A DNA stretch of 64,000 bases, taken from assembly GCF_004103695.1 (NCBI RefSeq), contig NZ_CP035280.1, positions 3,038,001 to 3,102,000 on the forward strand. Reading direction: 5' to 3'. The notes under the pieces are model-generated. The model worked only from the letters and a program-made list of their open reading frames with translations. It was not told where the DNA came from and searched no databases. Below are positions 27,809 through 39,547 of the stretch, one piece after another. Positions within the stretch are counted from its first letter, which is position 1. Every line of letters starts with the position of its first letter. The translations under genes and the position numbers were made by a program. This stretch comes from Clostridium sp. JN-9 (lineage in GTDB: Bacteria > Bacillota > Clostridia > Clostridiales > Clostridiaceae).

Positions 27809-30262
27809 TTATTGAGCTACCTTTTGATCTACCTTTTGGAAATTCAATTCATTATCCTTTACCCCAACACTTACAGTGTCTCCTTTTTTTACATGTCCCA
27901 TTAAGATCTCTTCTGAAAGCTTATCTTCAACAGTTTTTGTTATGGCTCTTCTTAATGGTCTTGCACCGTAGTTTAAATCGAATCCCTCTTTGGTCAGATA
28001 TTTTTGTGATTCATTGTCAAATAATAAACTTATATCCTGCTCTTTTAATCTTTTTGTTACTGTTCTAAGCATTAATTTTACTATTTGAAGTAAATCTTTT
28101 TCATCCAGCTGATGGAATACTATAATATCATCTATTCTATTTAAAAACTCAGGTCTGAAAGATTTCTTCAGTTCTTCCATGACATTTTCTTTCATGCTCT
28201 CATATTCTGTTTCTTTTTCGGATTCACCATTTAAAGCAAATCCCATAGACTTTTGTTTTTTTATAGTAGATGCTCCTACATTTGATGTCATAATAATAAT
28301 AGTATTCTTAAAGTTTACAGTCTTTCCTTTTCCATCTGTTAATCTGCCATCCTCTAATATCTGTAATAGTATATTAAATACTTCAGGATGTGCCTTTTCT
28401 ATTTCATCAAATAATACTACAGAGTATGGGTGCCTTCTCACTTTCTCCGTGAGCTGTCCTCCATCATCAAATCCAACATATCCTGGAGGTGATCCAATTA
28501 ATCTTGATACTGAATATTTCTCCATATATTCTGACATATCAATTCTAATCATATTGTTTTCATCACCGAACATTGCTTCAGCTAATGCCTTAGACAGCTC
28601 TGTTTTACCAACACCAGTAGGTCCCAGGAAAATAAATGAACCAATTGGTCTTTTTGGATCCTTTAATCCCACCCTTGCTCTTCTGACAGCTCTTGATATT
28701 GATTTTACTGCTTCATCCTGACCTATAACTCTTTTATGCAGGATTTCTTCAAGTTTTAGTAATCTTTCGGATTCCTTTTCAGTAAGTTTTTCAACTGGAA
28801 TGTTAGCCCACTTGGATACAACTGCAGCAATCTGCGGCTCGTCAACTTTTAGATTTGATACTTCTTTATATGTCTTCCAGTCATTCTTTAATCCATCTAA
28901 TTTATCCTTAAGTTGTTTTTCATTATCTCTCAGCTTAGCAGCTTTTTCAAAGTCCTGTACTCGAATTGCATCCTCTTTTTCCTTTGTAGTCTTTTCAAGT
29001 TCAGACTCTATATTTTTTAAGTCAGGAGGTGTTGTCATATTTTCAATTCTTACCTTGGCAGCAGCCTCATCCATAAGGTCTATAGCTTTATCCGGAAGAT
29101 ATCTGTCTGTGATATATCTATCAGACAAATTCACTGCAGCTAAGATTGCATTATCTGTGATTTTTACTCTATGGTGAGCTTCATATTTATCTCTTAAGCC
29201 CTGCAGTATTTGCACTGCCTCTTCTTTTGTAGGTTCTCCAACCACTATTGGCTGAAATCTTCTTTCAAGTGCCGTATCCTTCTCTATATACTTTCTGTAT
29301 TCATCAATAGTTGTGGCACCAATGCACTGAATTTCTCCTCTTGCAAGTGAAGGCTTTAAAATATTTGATGCATCAATTGCCCCTTCTGCTCCACCTGCTC
29401 CTATTATTGTATGAATTTCATCAATGAATAATATTACATTGCCAGATGTTCTTATTTCATCCATTACCTTTTTAAGTCTTTCCTCAAATTCACCTCTATA
29501 CTTTGATCCTGCTACCATAGAAGATAAATCTAAAGTAACTACTCTTTTATTTTTTAATATTTCAGGTATATTTCCAGCAACTATCTTCTCAGCCAAGCCC
29601 TCAGCAATTGCAGTTTTTCCAACTCCAGGATCACCAATTAAGCAGGGATTATTTTTTGTTCTTCTGCATAAAATTTCAAGAACCCTCTGTGTCTCAGCAT
29701 CTCTGCCAATTACTGGGTCAAGCTTTCCTTCACTGGCCATTTGTGTTAAATCCCTGCCATACTGGTTCAAAGTTGGCGTGTCCTGTTTTGCAGCATTAGC
29801 TGAATTACTAACTGAATTATTCTGTTCGCCAGATAAACTTTCTAATAACTCTTTTCTCAGTTTCTCAAAGTCAACACCAAGATTACTTAAAATTGTAAAA
29901 GCCACACCTTCTGCTTCCCTGATTAATGCAAGAAGCATGTGTTCTGGACTAATATAATTATGATTTAAATCCCTTGCTTCTAAAAGACTGATTTCTAAAA
30001 GTCTTTTAGTTCTTGGAGTAAGGGGGATTTCATTTCTAAATAAGTCCATGTCCCCTTTTCCTTCATATTCTTCTATAAGTTCTCTTACCCCATCTGCTGT
30101 TATTCCCATATTATTTAAAATATTTTTAGCCGTACCCTCTTCATCTAGTATTCCTAAAAGTATATGTTCTGTACCCACATAACCGTGCTGCAGGCTCTGT
30201 GCCTCCTGTTGAGCATAAACTAAAACTTTTTGTGCTCTTTCGGTAAACCTTCCAAACATCAT
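27809..30262 (-). CDS. clpC: ATP-dependent Clp protease ATPase subunit ClpC
   Basis: 817 residues, HSP100 unfoldase that feeds ClpP and degrades proteins marked by McsB arginine phosphorylation. Order: duplicated Clp_N repeats (RFTERAQKVLVYAQQEA..., LTPRTKRLLEISLLEARDLNH), AAA1 with Walker A GDPGVGKTA, a UVR segment in the middle domain (KEDAIRVQDFEKAAKLRDNEK), AAA2 with GPTGVGKTE and the ClpP-binding region, then the D2 small domain. Starts with two ATGs (30262 and 30259) after GGGTGGTG; either is possible. Last gene of the CtsR-controlled operon, 21 bases after mcsB. Confidence 0.97.
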   Translation of the reverse strand: MMFGRFTERAQKVLVYAQQEAQSLQHGYVGTEHILLGILDEEGTAKNILNNMGITADGVRELIEEYEGKGDMDLFRNEIPLTPRTKRLLEISLLEARDLNHNYISPEHMLLALIREAEGVAFTILSNLGVDFEKLRKELLESLSGEQNNSVSNSANAAKQDTPTLNQYGRDLTQMASEGKLDPVIGRDAETQRVLEILCRRTKNNPCLIGDPGVGKTAIAEGLAEKIVAGNIPEILKNKRVVTLDLSSMVAGSKYRGEFEERLKKVMDEIRTSGNVILFIDEIHTIIGAGGAEGAIDASNILKPSLARGEIQCIGATTIDEYRKYIEKDTALERRFQPIVVGEPTKEEAVQILQGLRDKYEAHHRVKITDNAILAAVNLSDRYITDRYLPDKAIDLMDEAAAKVRIENMTTPPDLKNIESELEKTTKEKEDAIRVQDFEKAAKLRDNEKQLKDKLDGLKNDWKTYKEVSNLKVDEPQIAAVVSKWANIPVEKLTEKESERLLKLEEILHKRVIGQDEAVKSISRAVRRARVGLKDPKRPIGSFIFLGPTGVGKTELSKALAEAMFGDENNMIRIDMSEYMEKYSVSRLIGSPPGYVGFDDGGQLTEKVRRHPYSVVLFDEIEKAHPEVFNILLQILEDGRLTDGKGKTVNFKNTIIIMTSNVGASTIKKQKSMGFALNGESEKETEYESMKENVMEELKKSFRPEFLNRIDDIIVFHQLDEKDLLQIVKLMLRTVTKRLKEQDISLLFDNESQKYLTKEGFDLNYGARPLRRAITKTVEDKLSEEILMGHVKKGDTVSVGVKDNELNFQKVDQKVAQ

Positions 30263-30283
30263 AAAAATCACCACCCTATTTTA

Positions 30284-31315
30284 TTAATTTTTTTGATCTA
30301 ATGTTTCTCTTACGATTCGTGCCCTATAATAATTCTTGTCTTTTTCATTTAGCTTTGTATTGAAAATTTTCTGCAGCATTGCTGGTTGAGTATTAACTAA
30401 TAAGCTATTTAATAGCTTTTTATCCACATTTTTAATTATTCCCAATTCTACTCCTAATCTTACTTGAGAGATTAAGTTTAGTCCCTCTGATAAATCAAGC
30501 AGTCTTGCTGACTTCAATATTCCTAAAGCCCTATGCATCCTATCCTCAATTTCATATGAATAATTTTGCATTAACTTCTGTCTTGAGATATTTTCCTGAT
30601 TAATTATTTGATTTATTACAGCATTTAAGTTATTCATTATTTCTTTCTCAGTTATACCTAATGAAATCTGGTTAGATATCTGATATAAGTTGCCGCTTAC
30701 CTTTGATCCCTCTCCATAGAGCCCTCTTATTGTCATTCCTACCTGAGAAACAGCTTTTAAGATATCAGTTATTTCATTACTTATGGATAAAGCAGGTAAA
30801 TGCATCATAACTGATGCCCTCATTCCAGTTCCAACATTAGTTGGACAGGCTGTTAAATATCCTAATCTTTCATCATAGGCGTAATCTACTTTACTTTCAA
30901 TTAAATTATCCAGATTATTTGCTGTATCATATGCCTCTTCTAAATTTAAGCTTGAAGTTATACACTGAATTCTGATATGGTCTTCTTCATTCAGCATAAT
31001 ACTAATCGTTTCATCTTTGTCTGAGATAAATGCAGCTTTTTTATAATTGCTTAATAATTTATAGCTAATTAAGTGCTTTTCAAAATAAGTCTTATTGTTA
31101 AGTGAATCGGATTCCCACAATTTTGTGGTTTTAAATTTATCCTTATACTCTGGTAAATCAAGTATTGAATCATTAATCATTTCAACAATTTCCTTACCTT
31201 TTTCATCGCTTAACTTATCAGGGAAAGGTATATCTTTGATATTTCTAGCAAGCCTGACTCTGCTGCTTATAACTATATCATCATTTTTTCCTTCAGCCTT
31301 CAACCAATTCTCCAT
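30284..31315 (-). CDS. mcsB: Protein arginine kinase McsB
   Basis: 343 residues, phosphagen-kinase-like enzyme that phosphorylates arginines of damaged proteins and of CtsR, marking them for ClpCP. Typical segments: DIVISSRVRLARNIKDIPFP (nucleotide-binding Arg residues), NEEDHIRIQCI with the catalytic Glu, LTACPTNVGTGMRASVMMHLP with the phosphagen-kinase Cys (CPTNxGT), and GEGSKVSGNLYQISNQISLG. Slightly shorter than the Bacillus protein (about 363). Follows mcsA by 11 bases and is followed by clpC. Confidence 0.96.
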   Translation of the reverse strand: MENWLKAEGKNDDIVISSRVRLARNIKDIPFPDKLSDEKGKEIVEMINDSILDLPEYKDKFKTTKLWESDSLNNKTYFEKHLISYKLLSNYKKAAFISDKDETISIMLNEEDHIRIQCITSSLNLEEAYDTANNLDNLIESKVDYAYDERLGYLTACPTNVGTGMRASVMMHLPALSISNEITDILKAVSQVGMTIRGLYGEGSKVSGNLYQISNQISLGITEKEIMNNLNAVINQIINQENISRQKLMQNYSYEIEDRMHRALGILKSARLLDLSEGLNLISQVRLGVELGIIKNVDKKLLNSLLVNTQPAMLQKIFNTKLNEKDKNYYRARIVRETLDQKN

Positions 31316-31326
31316 ACTCTTTCCTC

Positions 31327-31848
31327 CTAACCAATTTCCTTTTGAAGTTCTTTTATTTTATCCCTTAGTTCAGCTGCCTTTTCGTATTCCTCAGCTGCAA
31401 TTGCTTTTTGCAGTTCTTCCTTAAGAGTAACTATCCTTTTCTTTTCAATGATGCCCTTTCCTAATTTTTTAGGTATTTTCCCTTTATGCTCCGAGCCCAG
31501 CTGCACTCTGTTTATTATCGGCATAACTGTCTGATTAAAACTCTTATAGCATTGACTGCATCCTAATAGTCCTGTTTTTTTAAATTCAGAATAAGTTGTG
31601 CCGCAGTTAGGACATACAAGCTCCGTATTATTATCACTATTATTAGATTGACTTATATAATCAACAATCCCACCCAGAATATTTTGAAATGTAAATGGAG
31701 CCCCTACATCAAAGAAGTCATTATTTAACTCTAACCCCTGTTTTTCTCTTGCACATTTTTCACAAAGATTAGCTTCTCTTTTTACTCCATTTACTATTTT
31801 AGTAATATGAATTGTAGCCTCGTTTTTCTTACAATTTTCACATAACAT
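31327..31848 (-). CDS. mcsA: McsA, zinc-binding activator of McsB
   Basis: 173 residues. Zinc-finger adaptor that activates the McsB kinase. Two cysteine clusters at the N-terminus (MLCENCKKNEATIH; LCEKCAREK), another in the middle (LVCPNCGTTYSEFKKTGLLGCSQCYKSF), and a C-terminal UVR coiled-coil motif (LKEELQKAIAAEEYEKAAELRDKIKEL) that contacts McsB or ClpC. ATG start after AGAGGTGA. Second gene of the ctsR operon. Confidence 0.96.
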   Translation of the reverse strand: MLCENCKKNEATIHITKIVNGVKREANLCEKCAREKQGLELNNDFFDVGAPFTFQNILGGIVDYISQSNNSDNNTELVCPNCGTTYSEFKKTGLLGCSQCYKSFNQTVMPIINRVQLGSEHKGKIPKKLGKGIIEKKRIVTLKEELQKAIAAEEYEKAAELRDKIKELQKEIG

Positions 31849-31893
31849 ATTATCACCTCTCTAAATTATATAAATTATACCACATTATACCAC

Positions 31894-32352
31894 CTATGTT
31901 ATTATTACTAAGAACATTGATTTCAAAATATCTGCTCTTAATCTATTCTTACTTTCTGTACATGAACTCAATGTTCTGTCATTCATGGTTACTTTTATTA
32001 AATTTCCTTCTCTTTTAGTTATTAATTCGGATTCATATAAGGCATCAACTATCTGAGCAGCTGAATCATAGGTTATGCTGTCTCCAATTTTCTCGTTTAC
32101 TACTTCCATAAATGGCTTGTTTTCATCAAGTAGAACCCTTTTAATAATTATACATCCGCCGCCTCCTCTTTTACTTTCTATATAATAACCCTTATCTGTT
32201 GTGAATCTGGTGGTAAGTACATAATTAATTTGAGACGGTGCACAGCTAAAATGATTTGCAAGTTCATTTCTTTGTATTTGAACCTCACCTGAATTATTAT
32301 CTTCAATCATCTCTTTTATAAACTGTTCAATTACATCAGATAATCTAACCAT
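31894..32352 (-). CDS. ctsR: Class III stress gene repressor CtsR
   Basis: 152 residues, DNA-binding repressor of clp genes that loses activity at high temperature. Winged helix: NELANHFSCAPSQINYVLTTRFT, then the thermosensing glycine-rich wing ESKRGGGGCIIIKRV (tetraglycine loop intact), and a C-terminal dimerisation domain. ATG after CAAGGAGG. It heads the operon and has a CtsR heptad-type operator just upstream of its own ribosome binding site, consistent with autoregulation. Confidence 0.96.
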   Translation of the reverse strand: MVRLSDVIEQFIKEMIEDNNSGEVQIQRNELANHFSCAPSQINYVLTTRFTTDKGYYIESKRGGGGCIIIKRVLLDENKPFMEVVNEKIGDSITYDSAAQIVDALYESELITKREGNLIKVTMNDRTLSSCTESKNRLRADILKSMFLVIIT

Positions 32353-32368
32353 GTTAGGCCTCCTTGTC

Positions 32369-32385
32369 TTTGTCTTTCTTTGACC
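32369..32385 (-). promoter_or_regulatory. CtsR operator
   Basis: On the minus strand GGTCAAA-GAA-AGACAAA matches the known CtsR directly repeated heptad (A/G)GTCAAA-NAN-(A/G)GTCAAA with one difference in the second half. It lies about 9 bases downstream of the -10 box, covering the predicted start point. Confidence 0.75.
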
Positions 32386-32393
32386 TTTATTTT

Positions 32394-32422
32394 ATATTAA
32401 TATATTTTTTCATAAATTTCAA
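32394..32422 (-). promoter_or_regulatory. Sigma-A promoter of the ctsR operon
   Basis: Minus-strand TTGAAA (32417-32422), 17-base spacer, TAATAT (32394-32399). The CtsR operator directly follows, so repressor binding would block initiation. Confidence 0.7.
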
Positions 32423-32433
32423 TACTTTTATAC

Positions 32434-32461
32434 AAAAAGAAGCTAATAATTTATTAGCTTC
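32434..32461 (-). terminator. Terminator after the ROK kinase gene
   Basis: GAAGCTAATAA (32439-32449) pairs with TTATTAGCTTC (32451-32461), followed on the minus strand by TTTTTGTAT. It lies 19 bases after the kinase stop and overlaps the upstream edge of the ctsR promoter region. Confidence 0.7.
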
Positions 32462-32480
32462 AAAAATATTTATTCATTAA

Positions 32481-33431
32481 TTACTTAATTTCCATTATTG
32501 CAAGTGATACAGCACCAATTACTCCTGCATCATTGCCTAACATAGCAGGAACTATTCTGCAGTTTTCTGCCATAACCTGAAAACATCTTTTATTTACAAC
32601 CTGTTGAACTTTTTCAAAAACTATGCTGCCTCCATTTGCTACACCACCGCCAATTACAAATACTTCAGGATCAAACATAGTTATTAAATTTGCAACTCCT
32701 ATTCCCAAGTATTCCAGGCTCTTATCTAATACTTTTTGTGATAAAGCATCACCTTTAGCAGCTTCTTTAAATACCTCTGCAGCAGTAACCTTTTCATAAT
32801 TTAATAAAGATGTGTTATCTCCATTTTTTATACACTCTATAGCTTGTCTAGCAATTGCTGTTCCTGATGCAAGTGCTTCAACGCATCCATAATTACCACA
32901 ATTACACCTTGGTCCTTGTGGTTCAATTGTCATATGCCCAACTTCAAGAGCATTAAAAGTATTGCCTCTATATATCTTTCCGTTTAAAATTGCTCCGCCG
33001 CCAATGCCGGTACTTACAGTAACATACACCATGTTTTGTGTTCCTTTTCCAGCTCCAAGCATATATTCTCCTATGGCAGCAACATTAGCATCATTATCTA
33101 AAAAAGTAGGTATTTTATATTTATTTTTTATTGGTTCTACTAATTTAAAATTTTTAAATGGTAAATTCGGTGTTGTGATAATCATTCCCTTTTTAGGATC
33201 TAAAGGTCCTGGTGATCCTATTCCTATTGCTTTAATATTTTCTGTATTTTCCACTGACTCGTCAATCAGCTTGTCAATAACGGATATTATTCTTTGAAGA
33301 ACTATTTGCTCCCCCTGGTCTGCATTAGTTGGTATAGTATATTTATTAATAACGTTACCCTTAATATCTGCCAGAGCACCGCTTATTTTTGTTCCCCCTA
33401 AGTCTATACCTATTACAAGATCTTTTTCCAC
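32481..33431 (-). CDS. ROK-family glucokinase-like sugar kinase
   Basis: 316 residues. Phosphate-1 motif IGIDLGGTKISGAL at the N-terminus, ATP-binding VYVTVSTGIGGGAI, catalytic Asp in FLDNDANVAAIGE, substrate His in LEVGHMTIEP, and the zinc site CNCGNYGCVEALASG (Cx1Cx4C plus the His), all typical of ROK glucokinases such as GlcK. The start is GTG at 33431, 8 bases after ATAGGAGG. No sugar transport genes adjoin it, so glucose as substrate is family inference; N-acetylated sugars cannot be excluded. Single gene with its own terminator. Confidence 0.92.
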   Translation of the reverse strand: MEKDLVIGIDLGGTKISGALADIKGNVINKYTIPTNADQGEQIVLQRIISVIDKLIDESVENTENIKAIGIGSPGPLDPKKGMIITTPNLPFKNFKLVEPIKNKYKIPTFLDNDANVAAIGEYMLGAGKGTQNMVYVTVSTGIGGGAILNGKIYRGNTFNALEVGHMTIEPQGPRCNCGNYGCVEALASGTAIARQAIECIKNGDNTSLLNYEKVTAAEVFKEAAKGDALSQKVLDKSLEYLGIGVANLITMFDPEVFVIGGGVANGGSIVFEKVQQVVNKRCFQVMAENCRIVPAMLGNDAGVIGAVSLAIMEIK

Positions 33432-33525
33432 TTTTGAAACCTCCTATGGTTTTTATTTTATTATAACATACCCATTATATATCATTACATCATAACTCTA
33501 TATTTAATAGATTAAAATTTATAGC

Positions 33526-33753
33526 CTATTTTTTAATTGCTTCAATACAACAGCCATCCTGGTCTTCCCTTACGGTAACTGAAAAATTATTCTTTATAAG
33601 TATAGAACACATTATATCTTTTAATTCATCACTGTTATTATGCAATGTAATAGTAAGATTGTCATTTTTATCAACTATATTTACATAATCATCAAAACTA
33701 CTATAATCTTGTAATTGAATATCTGAATTTACCCATAAACGATAGTCTGACAT
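33526..33753 (-). CDS. Small protein of unknown function, 75 residues
   Basis: ATG at 33753 with GGAG 9 bases upstream, preceded by the EF-G paralogue terminator. Sequence MSDYRLWVNSDIQLQDYS..., alternating strands and a helix (SSFDDYVNIVDKNDNLTITL; SDELKDIMCSILIKNNFSV), ending EDQDGCCIEAIKK with a Cys pair. No transmembrane segment or known domain recognised. The pattern would fit a small alpha/beta fold. Codon use and AT content match neighbours, so it looks native. Independent transcription is likely, given the terminators on both sides. Confidence 0.7.
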   Translation of the reverse strand: MSDYRLWVNSDIQLQDYSSFDDYVNIVDKNDNLTITLHNNSDELKDIMCSILIKNNFSVTVREDQDGCCIEAIKK

Positions 33754-33845
33754 GTACTTCCGCTCCTTTAAGATGAATAATAAAAACCTAGCAATATTTT
33801 TTACATATAGCTTATAAAATATTCTGTAACATTATACCAGGTATA

Positions 33846-33888
33846 CTTAAAAGAAAAGATCCTTGGCAGCATTAAACTGCAAAGGATC
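33846..33888 (-). terminator. Terminator after the EF-G-like gene
   Basis: GATCCTTGGCAG (33858-33869) pairs with CTGCAAAGGATC (33877-33888) with a mismatch in the middle, followed on the minus strand by TTTTCTTTTAAG. Eight bases after the stop codon. Confidence 0.8.
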
Positions 33889-33896
33889 TCTTATAA

Positions 33897-35981
33897 CTAT
33901 ACTTCAACATTTTGCTTCTTTGCTTTTTCAATTATTTTTTCACTCTCTGTGGGTGGTACCTCCTCGTATCTTTCAAATTTCATTGTAAAACTTCCTCTAG
34001 CCTGAGTCATTGATCTTAAATCTGTAGCATATTTAAACATTTCTGCCTGAGGAACCTCTGCAATAACTCTTTGACTTTTAGCATCCTGCTCCATACCAAG
34101 TACTCTTCCTCGTTTTTTATTTATATCTCCAATTACATCGCCCATATAATCTTCCGGTACAATAACCTCAACATGCATTATCGGCTCCAGCAGTATAGAC
34201 TGAGCATCTACTAGTCCCTTTTTATAAGCTAAAGAGGCTGCTACTTTAAATGCCATTTCTGAAGAATCTACCGGGTGATAGGATCCATCATGGAGAGTTG
34301 CCCTGAGTCTTATAACCGGATATCCAGCTAATACTCCATGCTGAATGCATTCTCTTAAACCCTTTTCCACTGCAGGAATATATTGCCTTGGCACAACACC
34401 TCCTACAACCTTATCCACAAATTCTAATTCATCCCCATCGTCTCTAGGCTCGAAAAGTATTTTAACATCTCCATACTGACCATGGCCTCCAGATTGCTTT
34501 TTATGTTTTCCTTGAACATCTGCACTTTTTTTAATGGTCTCTCTGTATGGAACTTTAGGTAATTCAAGAGAAACATCAACTCCAAATTTTGTTTTAAGCT
34601 TATTTGCTATAACCTCTAAATGAGTTTCTCCTGTTCCGCATATTATAGTTGCAGCATTTTCCAAATCTCTGTATACCTTAAATGTTGGATCTTCTTCAAG
34701 GAGTTTATTTAAACCGTTTGAAATTTTATCTTCATCATTTTTAGATTTTGGTAATACTGCCCTTAATAAAGAGGGCTCAGGGAAATCAATTTTTTCAAAC
34801 ATTATCTTATGATTTATGTCACATAAAGTGTCTCCAGTTGATGTAAATTGTAATTTTGACACAGCACCAATATCTCCTGCTGTAATTTCATTTGCCGGTA
34901 TTTGTGATTTACCTTTCAAAAAGTACAATGTGCCTATCTTCTCCTGCTTATCTTTGTTTGAATTATATATTAATGTATCAGATTTAATTTTTCCACTGAT
35001 AACTCTAAATAGAGACAACTTACCCACAAATGGGTCTGCAATTGTTTTGAATACAAATGCTGATGCTGGTGCGTCCTCTTCAAATTTAATCATTTTTTCT
35101 GTGTTGCTATCAACACTTACTGTCTTTTTTCCTTCCACATCTAATGGTGAAGGGAAACACTCCACTATATCTTCTAATAATATTTCAACTCCTATTCCAT
35201 GCAATGCACTTCCACACATTACTGGTGCAATGTCTCCATTAATAGAGCCCTTTATCAGACCTGTATATATCTCCTCATCACTTAACTGGCCTTCTGAGAA
35301 GTATTTATCTAAAAGCTTTTCATCTGTCTCAGCTACAGCTTCCATAATCATATTTTTACATTCATCAACTTTATCTAATAAGTCAGGTGGGACATCTCCT
35401 GGCTCCATCTTATTTGTCTTTGAATTAAAAATTCTTGCCCTTCTTGAAATAACATTTACAACTCCTGTAAATTCATTTTCCATTCCTATAGGATATTGAA
35501 TTGGCACAACGGAGATGCCAAATCTATCCTTTAAACTTGTAAGAACTTTATCAAAATTGCTATTTTCACGATCAAGTTTATTTACATAAAAGGATCTTGG
35601 CATCTTATTTTCATTAACATAATCCCAAGCCTTTTCAGTTCCAACTTTTATTCCGGAAACACCAGATACAGCTATTATTACTGTGTCAACAGCCTTTAAA
35701 CCTTCTATTGCTTCTCCTACGAAATCAAAATATCCTGGCATGTCAACTATATTAATTTTAGTATTATCATATTCACATGGTGCAATTGCTGTGGATATGG
35801 ATATTTTTCTTTTCTTTTCTTCCGGATCAAAATCACATACTGTATTTTCTTCTTCTATTTTACCTAATCTATCGCTTGCCTTAGTGTAGTAAAGTATTGC
35901 TTCTGCTAATGTAGTTTTACCAGATCCGCTGTGGCCAACAAAGCCTACATTTCTCAAGTTTTTTGTTTTCAAATCTTTCAT
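33897..35981 (-). CDS. EF-G-like translational GTPase (paralogue of EF-G)
   Basis: 694 residues with the full EF-G domain order: G domain (GHSGSGKTTLAEAIL P-loop; VNKLDREN G4), domain II, III, IV (GGHGQYGDVKILFEP) and V (IMHVEVIVPEDYMGDVIGDIN). The G3 motif reads DMPGYFDF: the His of canonical DTPGH, needed for ribosome-stimulated GTP hydrolysis in EF-G, is Tyr. This is a known trait of the EF-G-II/EF-G-like subfamily whose role is poorly defined. It is not a TetM-type tetracycline protection protein judging by the N-terminus, though the group is related. ATG at 35981 after GGGGG. It stands alone, far from rpsL/rpsG. Confidence 0.92.
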   Translation of the reverse strand: MKDLKTKNLRNVGFVGHSGSGKTTLAEAILYYTKASDRLGKIEEENTVCDFDPEEKKRKISISTAIAPCEYDNTKINIVDMPGYFDFVGEAIEGLKAVDTVIIAVSGVSGIKVGTEKAWDYVNENKMPRSFYVNKLDRENSNFDKVLTSLKDRFGISVVPIQYPIGMENEFTGVVNVISRRARIFNSKTNKMEPGDVPPDLLDKVDECKNMIMEAVAETDEKLLDKYFSEGQLSDEEIYTGLIKGSINGDIAPVMCGSALHGIGVEILLEDIVECFPSPLDVEGKKTVSVDSNTEKMIKFEEDAPASAFVFKTIADPFVGKLSLFRVISGKIKSDTLIYNSNKDKQEKIGTLYFLKGKSQIPANEITAGDIGAVSKLQFTSTGDTLCDINHKIMFEKIDFPEPSLLRAVLPKSKNDEDKISNGLNKLLEEDPTFKVYRDLENAATIICGTGETHLEVIANKLKTKFGVDVSLELPKVPYRETIKKSADVQGKHKKQSGGHGQYGDVKILFEPRDDGDELEFVDKVVGGVVPRQYIPAVEKGLRECIQHGVLAGYPVIRLRATLHDGSYHPVDSSEMAFKVAASLAYKKGLVDAQSILLEPIMHVEVIVPEDYMGDVIGDINKKRGRVLGMEQDAKSQRVIAEVPQAEMFKYATDLRSMTQARGSFTMKFERYEEVPPTESEKIIEKAKKQNVEV

Positions 35982-36123
35982 AAGCAATTCCCCCTTAAAA
36001 CTATTTGGCTTTAATAAATATATTCTATTTATTTATTAAAATTCCTTTTAAAATAATTTAAATTTTCTAAATTATTTGTTAATATATTTATTAGCAAAAT
36101 TTAGAAACATTATTCATGTATTT

Positions 36124-36175
36124 AAAAAAGAAAAAGCTAATAATTATCTACCGAAATAAATTAATTATTAGCTTT
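36124..36175 (-). terminator. Terminator of rrn operon 1 (after tRNA-Asn)
   Basis: AAAGCTAATAATTA (36133-36146) pairs perfectly with TAATTATTAGCTTT (36162-36175), followed on the minus strand by TTTTTCTTTTTT. Located 28 bases past the tRNA-Asn 3' end. The rest of the roughly 220-base gap up to the EF-G-like gene is AT-rich with no gene. Confidence 0.8.
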
Positions 36176-36203
36176 ATTATTATAACCATTCAAAAAATAA
36201 AAA

Positions 36204-36278
36204 TGGCTCCGCGAAAAGGATTCGAACCTTCAACCCTTCGGTTAACAGCCGAATGCTCCACCGTTGAGCTATCGCGGA
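36204..36278 (-). tRNA. tRNA-Asn (GTT), distal gene of rrn operon 1
   Basis: Acceptor TCCGCGA/TCGCGGA, encoded CCA, anticodon loop CTGTTAA reading GTT. It lies 34 bases after the 5S gene. Same tRNA sequence as the stand-alone copy at 52215-52289. Confidence 0.95.
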
Positions 36279-36312
36279 ACAATTTGTTAGTTAAATAAAA
36301 TATTTAACTGAA

Positions 36313-36429
36313 CCTGGCAACTACCTACTCTCCCACAGAGCCTCCCCTGCAGTACCATCGGCGCAATGAAGCTTAACCTTCGTGTTCGGAATGGGAACGG
36401 GTGTTACCTTCACGCCATCACTACCAGAT
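36313..36429 (-). rRNA. rrf: 5S ribosomal RNA, rrn operon 1
   Basis: About 117 bases with the conserved CCCGTTCCCATTCCGAACACG segment region and complementary ends (CTGGTAGTGATGG near the 5' end, GTAGTTGCCAGG at the 3' end). Differs from the operon 2 copy at 36419 and 36421. Confidence 0.94.
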
Positions 36430-36555
36430 ACATTTACATTTAAATTTAGTGCTTTTGACATAAATACTCAGTAACCTTAAGAGGTAACCGGTGTAATTTT
36501 TAACACAAATCACAGATTTGCTAAATTACCCGTTAAATGTCATTTAGACATTTAA

Positions 36556-36580
36556 CCCTTCACGCCATTATTACCAGATC
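36556..36580 (-). repeat. 5S rRNA 5'-end remnant in the 23S-5S spacer, operon 1
   Basis: The 25 bases at 36556-36580 repeat the first part of a 5S gene (ATCTGGTAATAATGGCGTGAAGG on the minus strand), then diverge. The spacer continues with hairpins such as AAATGTC/GACATTT. It looks like a relic of a second 5S gene. Confidence 0.6.
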
Positions 36581-36637
36581 TAAATTAAAGAACAAAGATT
36601 AAAATCTTGTTCTTTCAAAATTGCACAGTATAATTAT

Positions 36638-39547
<2,910 letters not shown>

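Noticed and set aside
34816-35499. 227-codon plus-strand frame opposite the EF-G-like gene
   Set aside because: Antisense to a highly conserved coding region with no ribosome binding site; explained by codon composition of the real gene.
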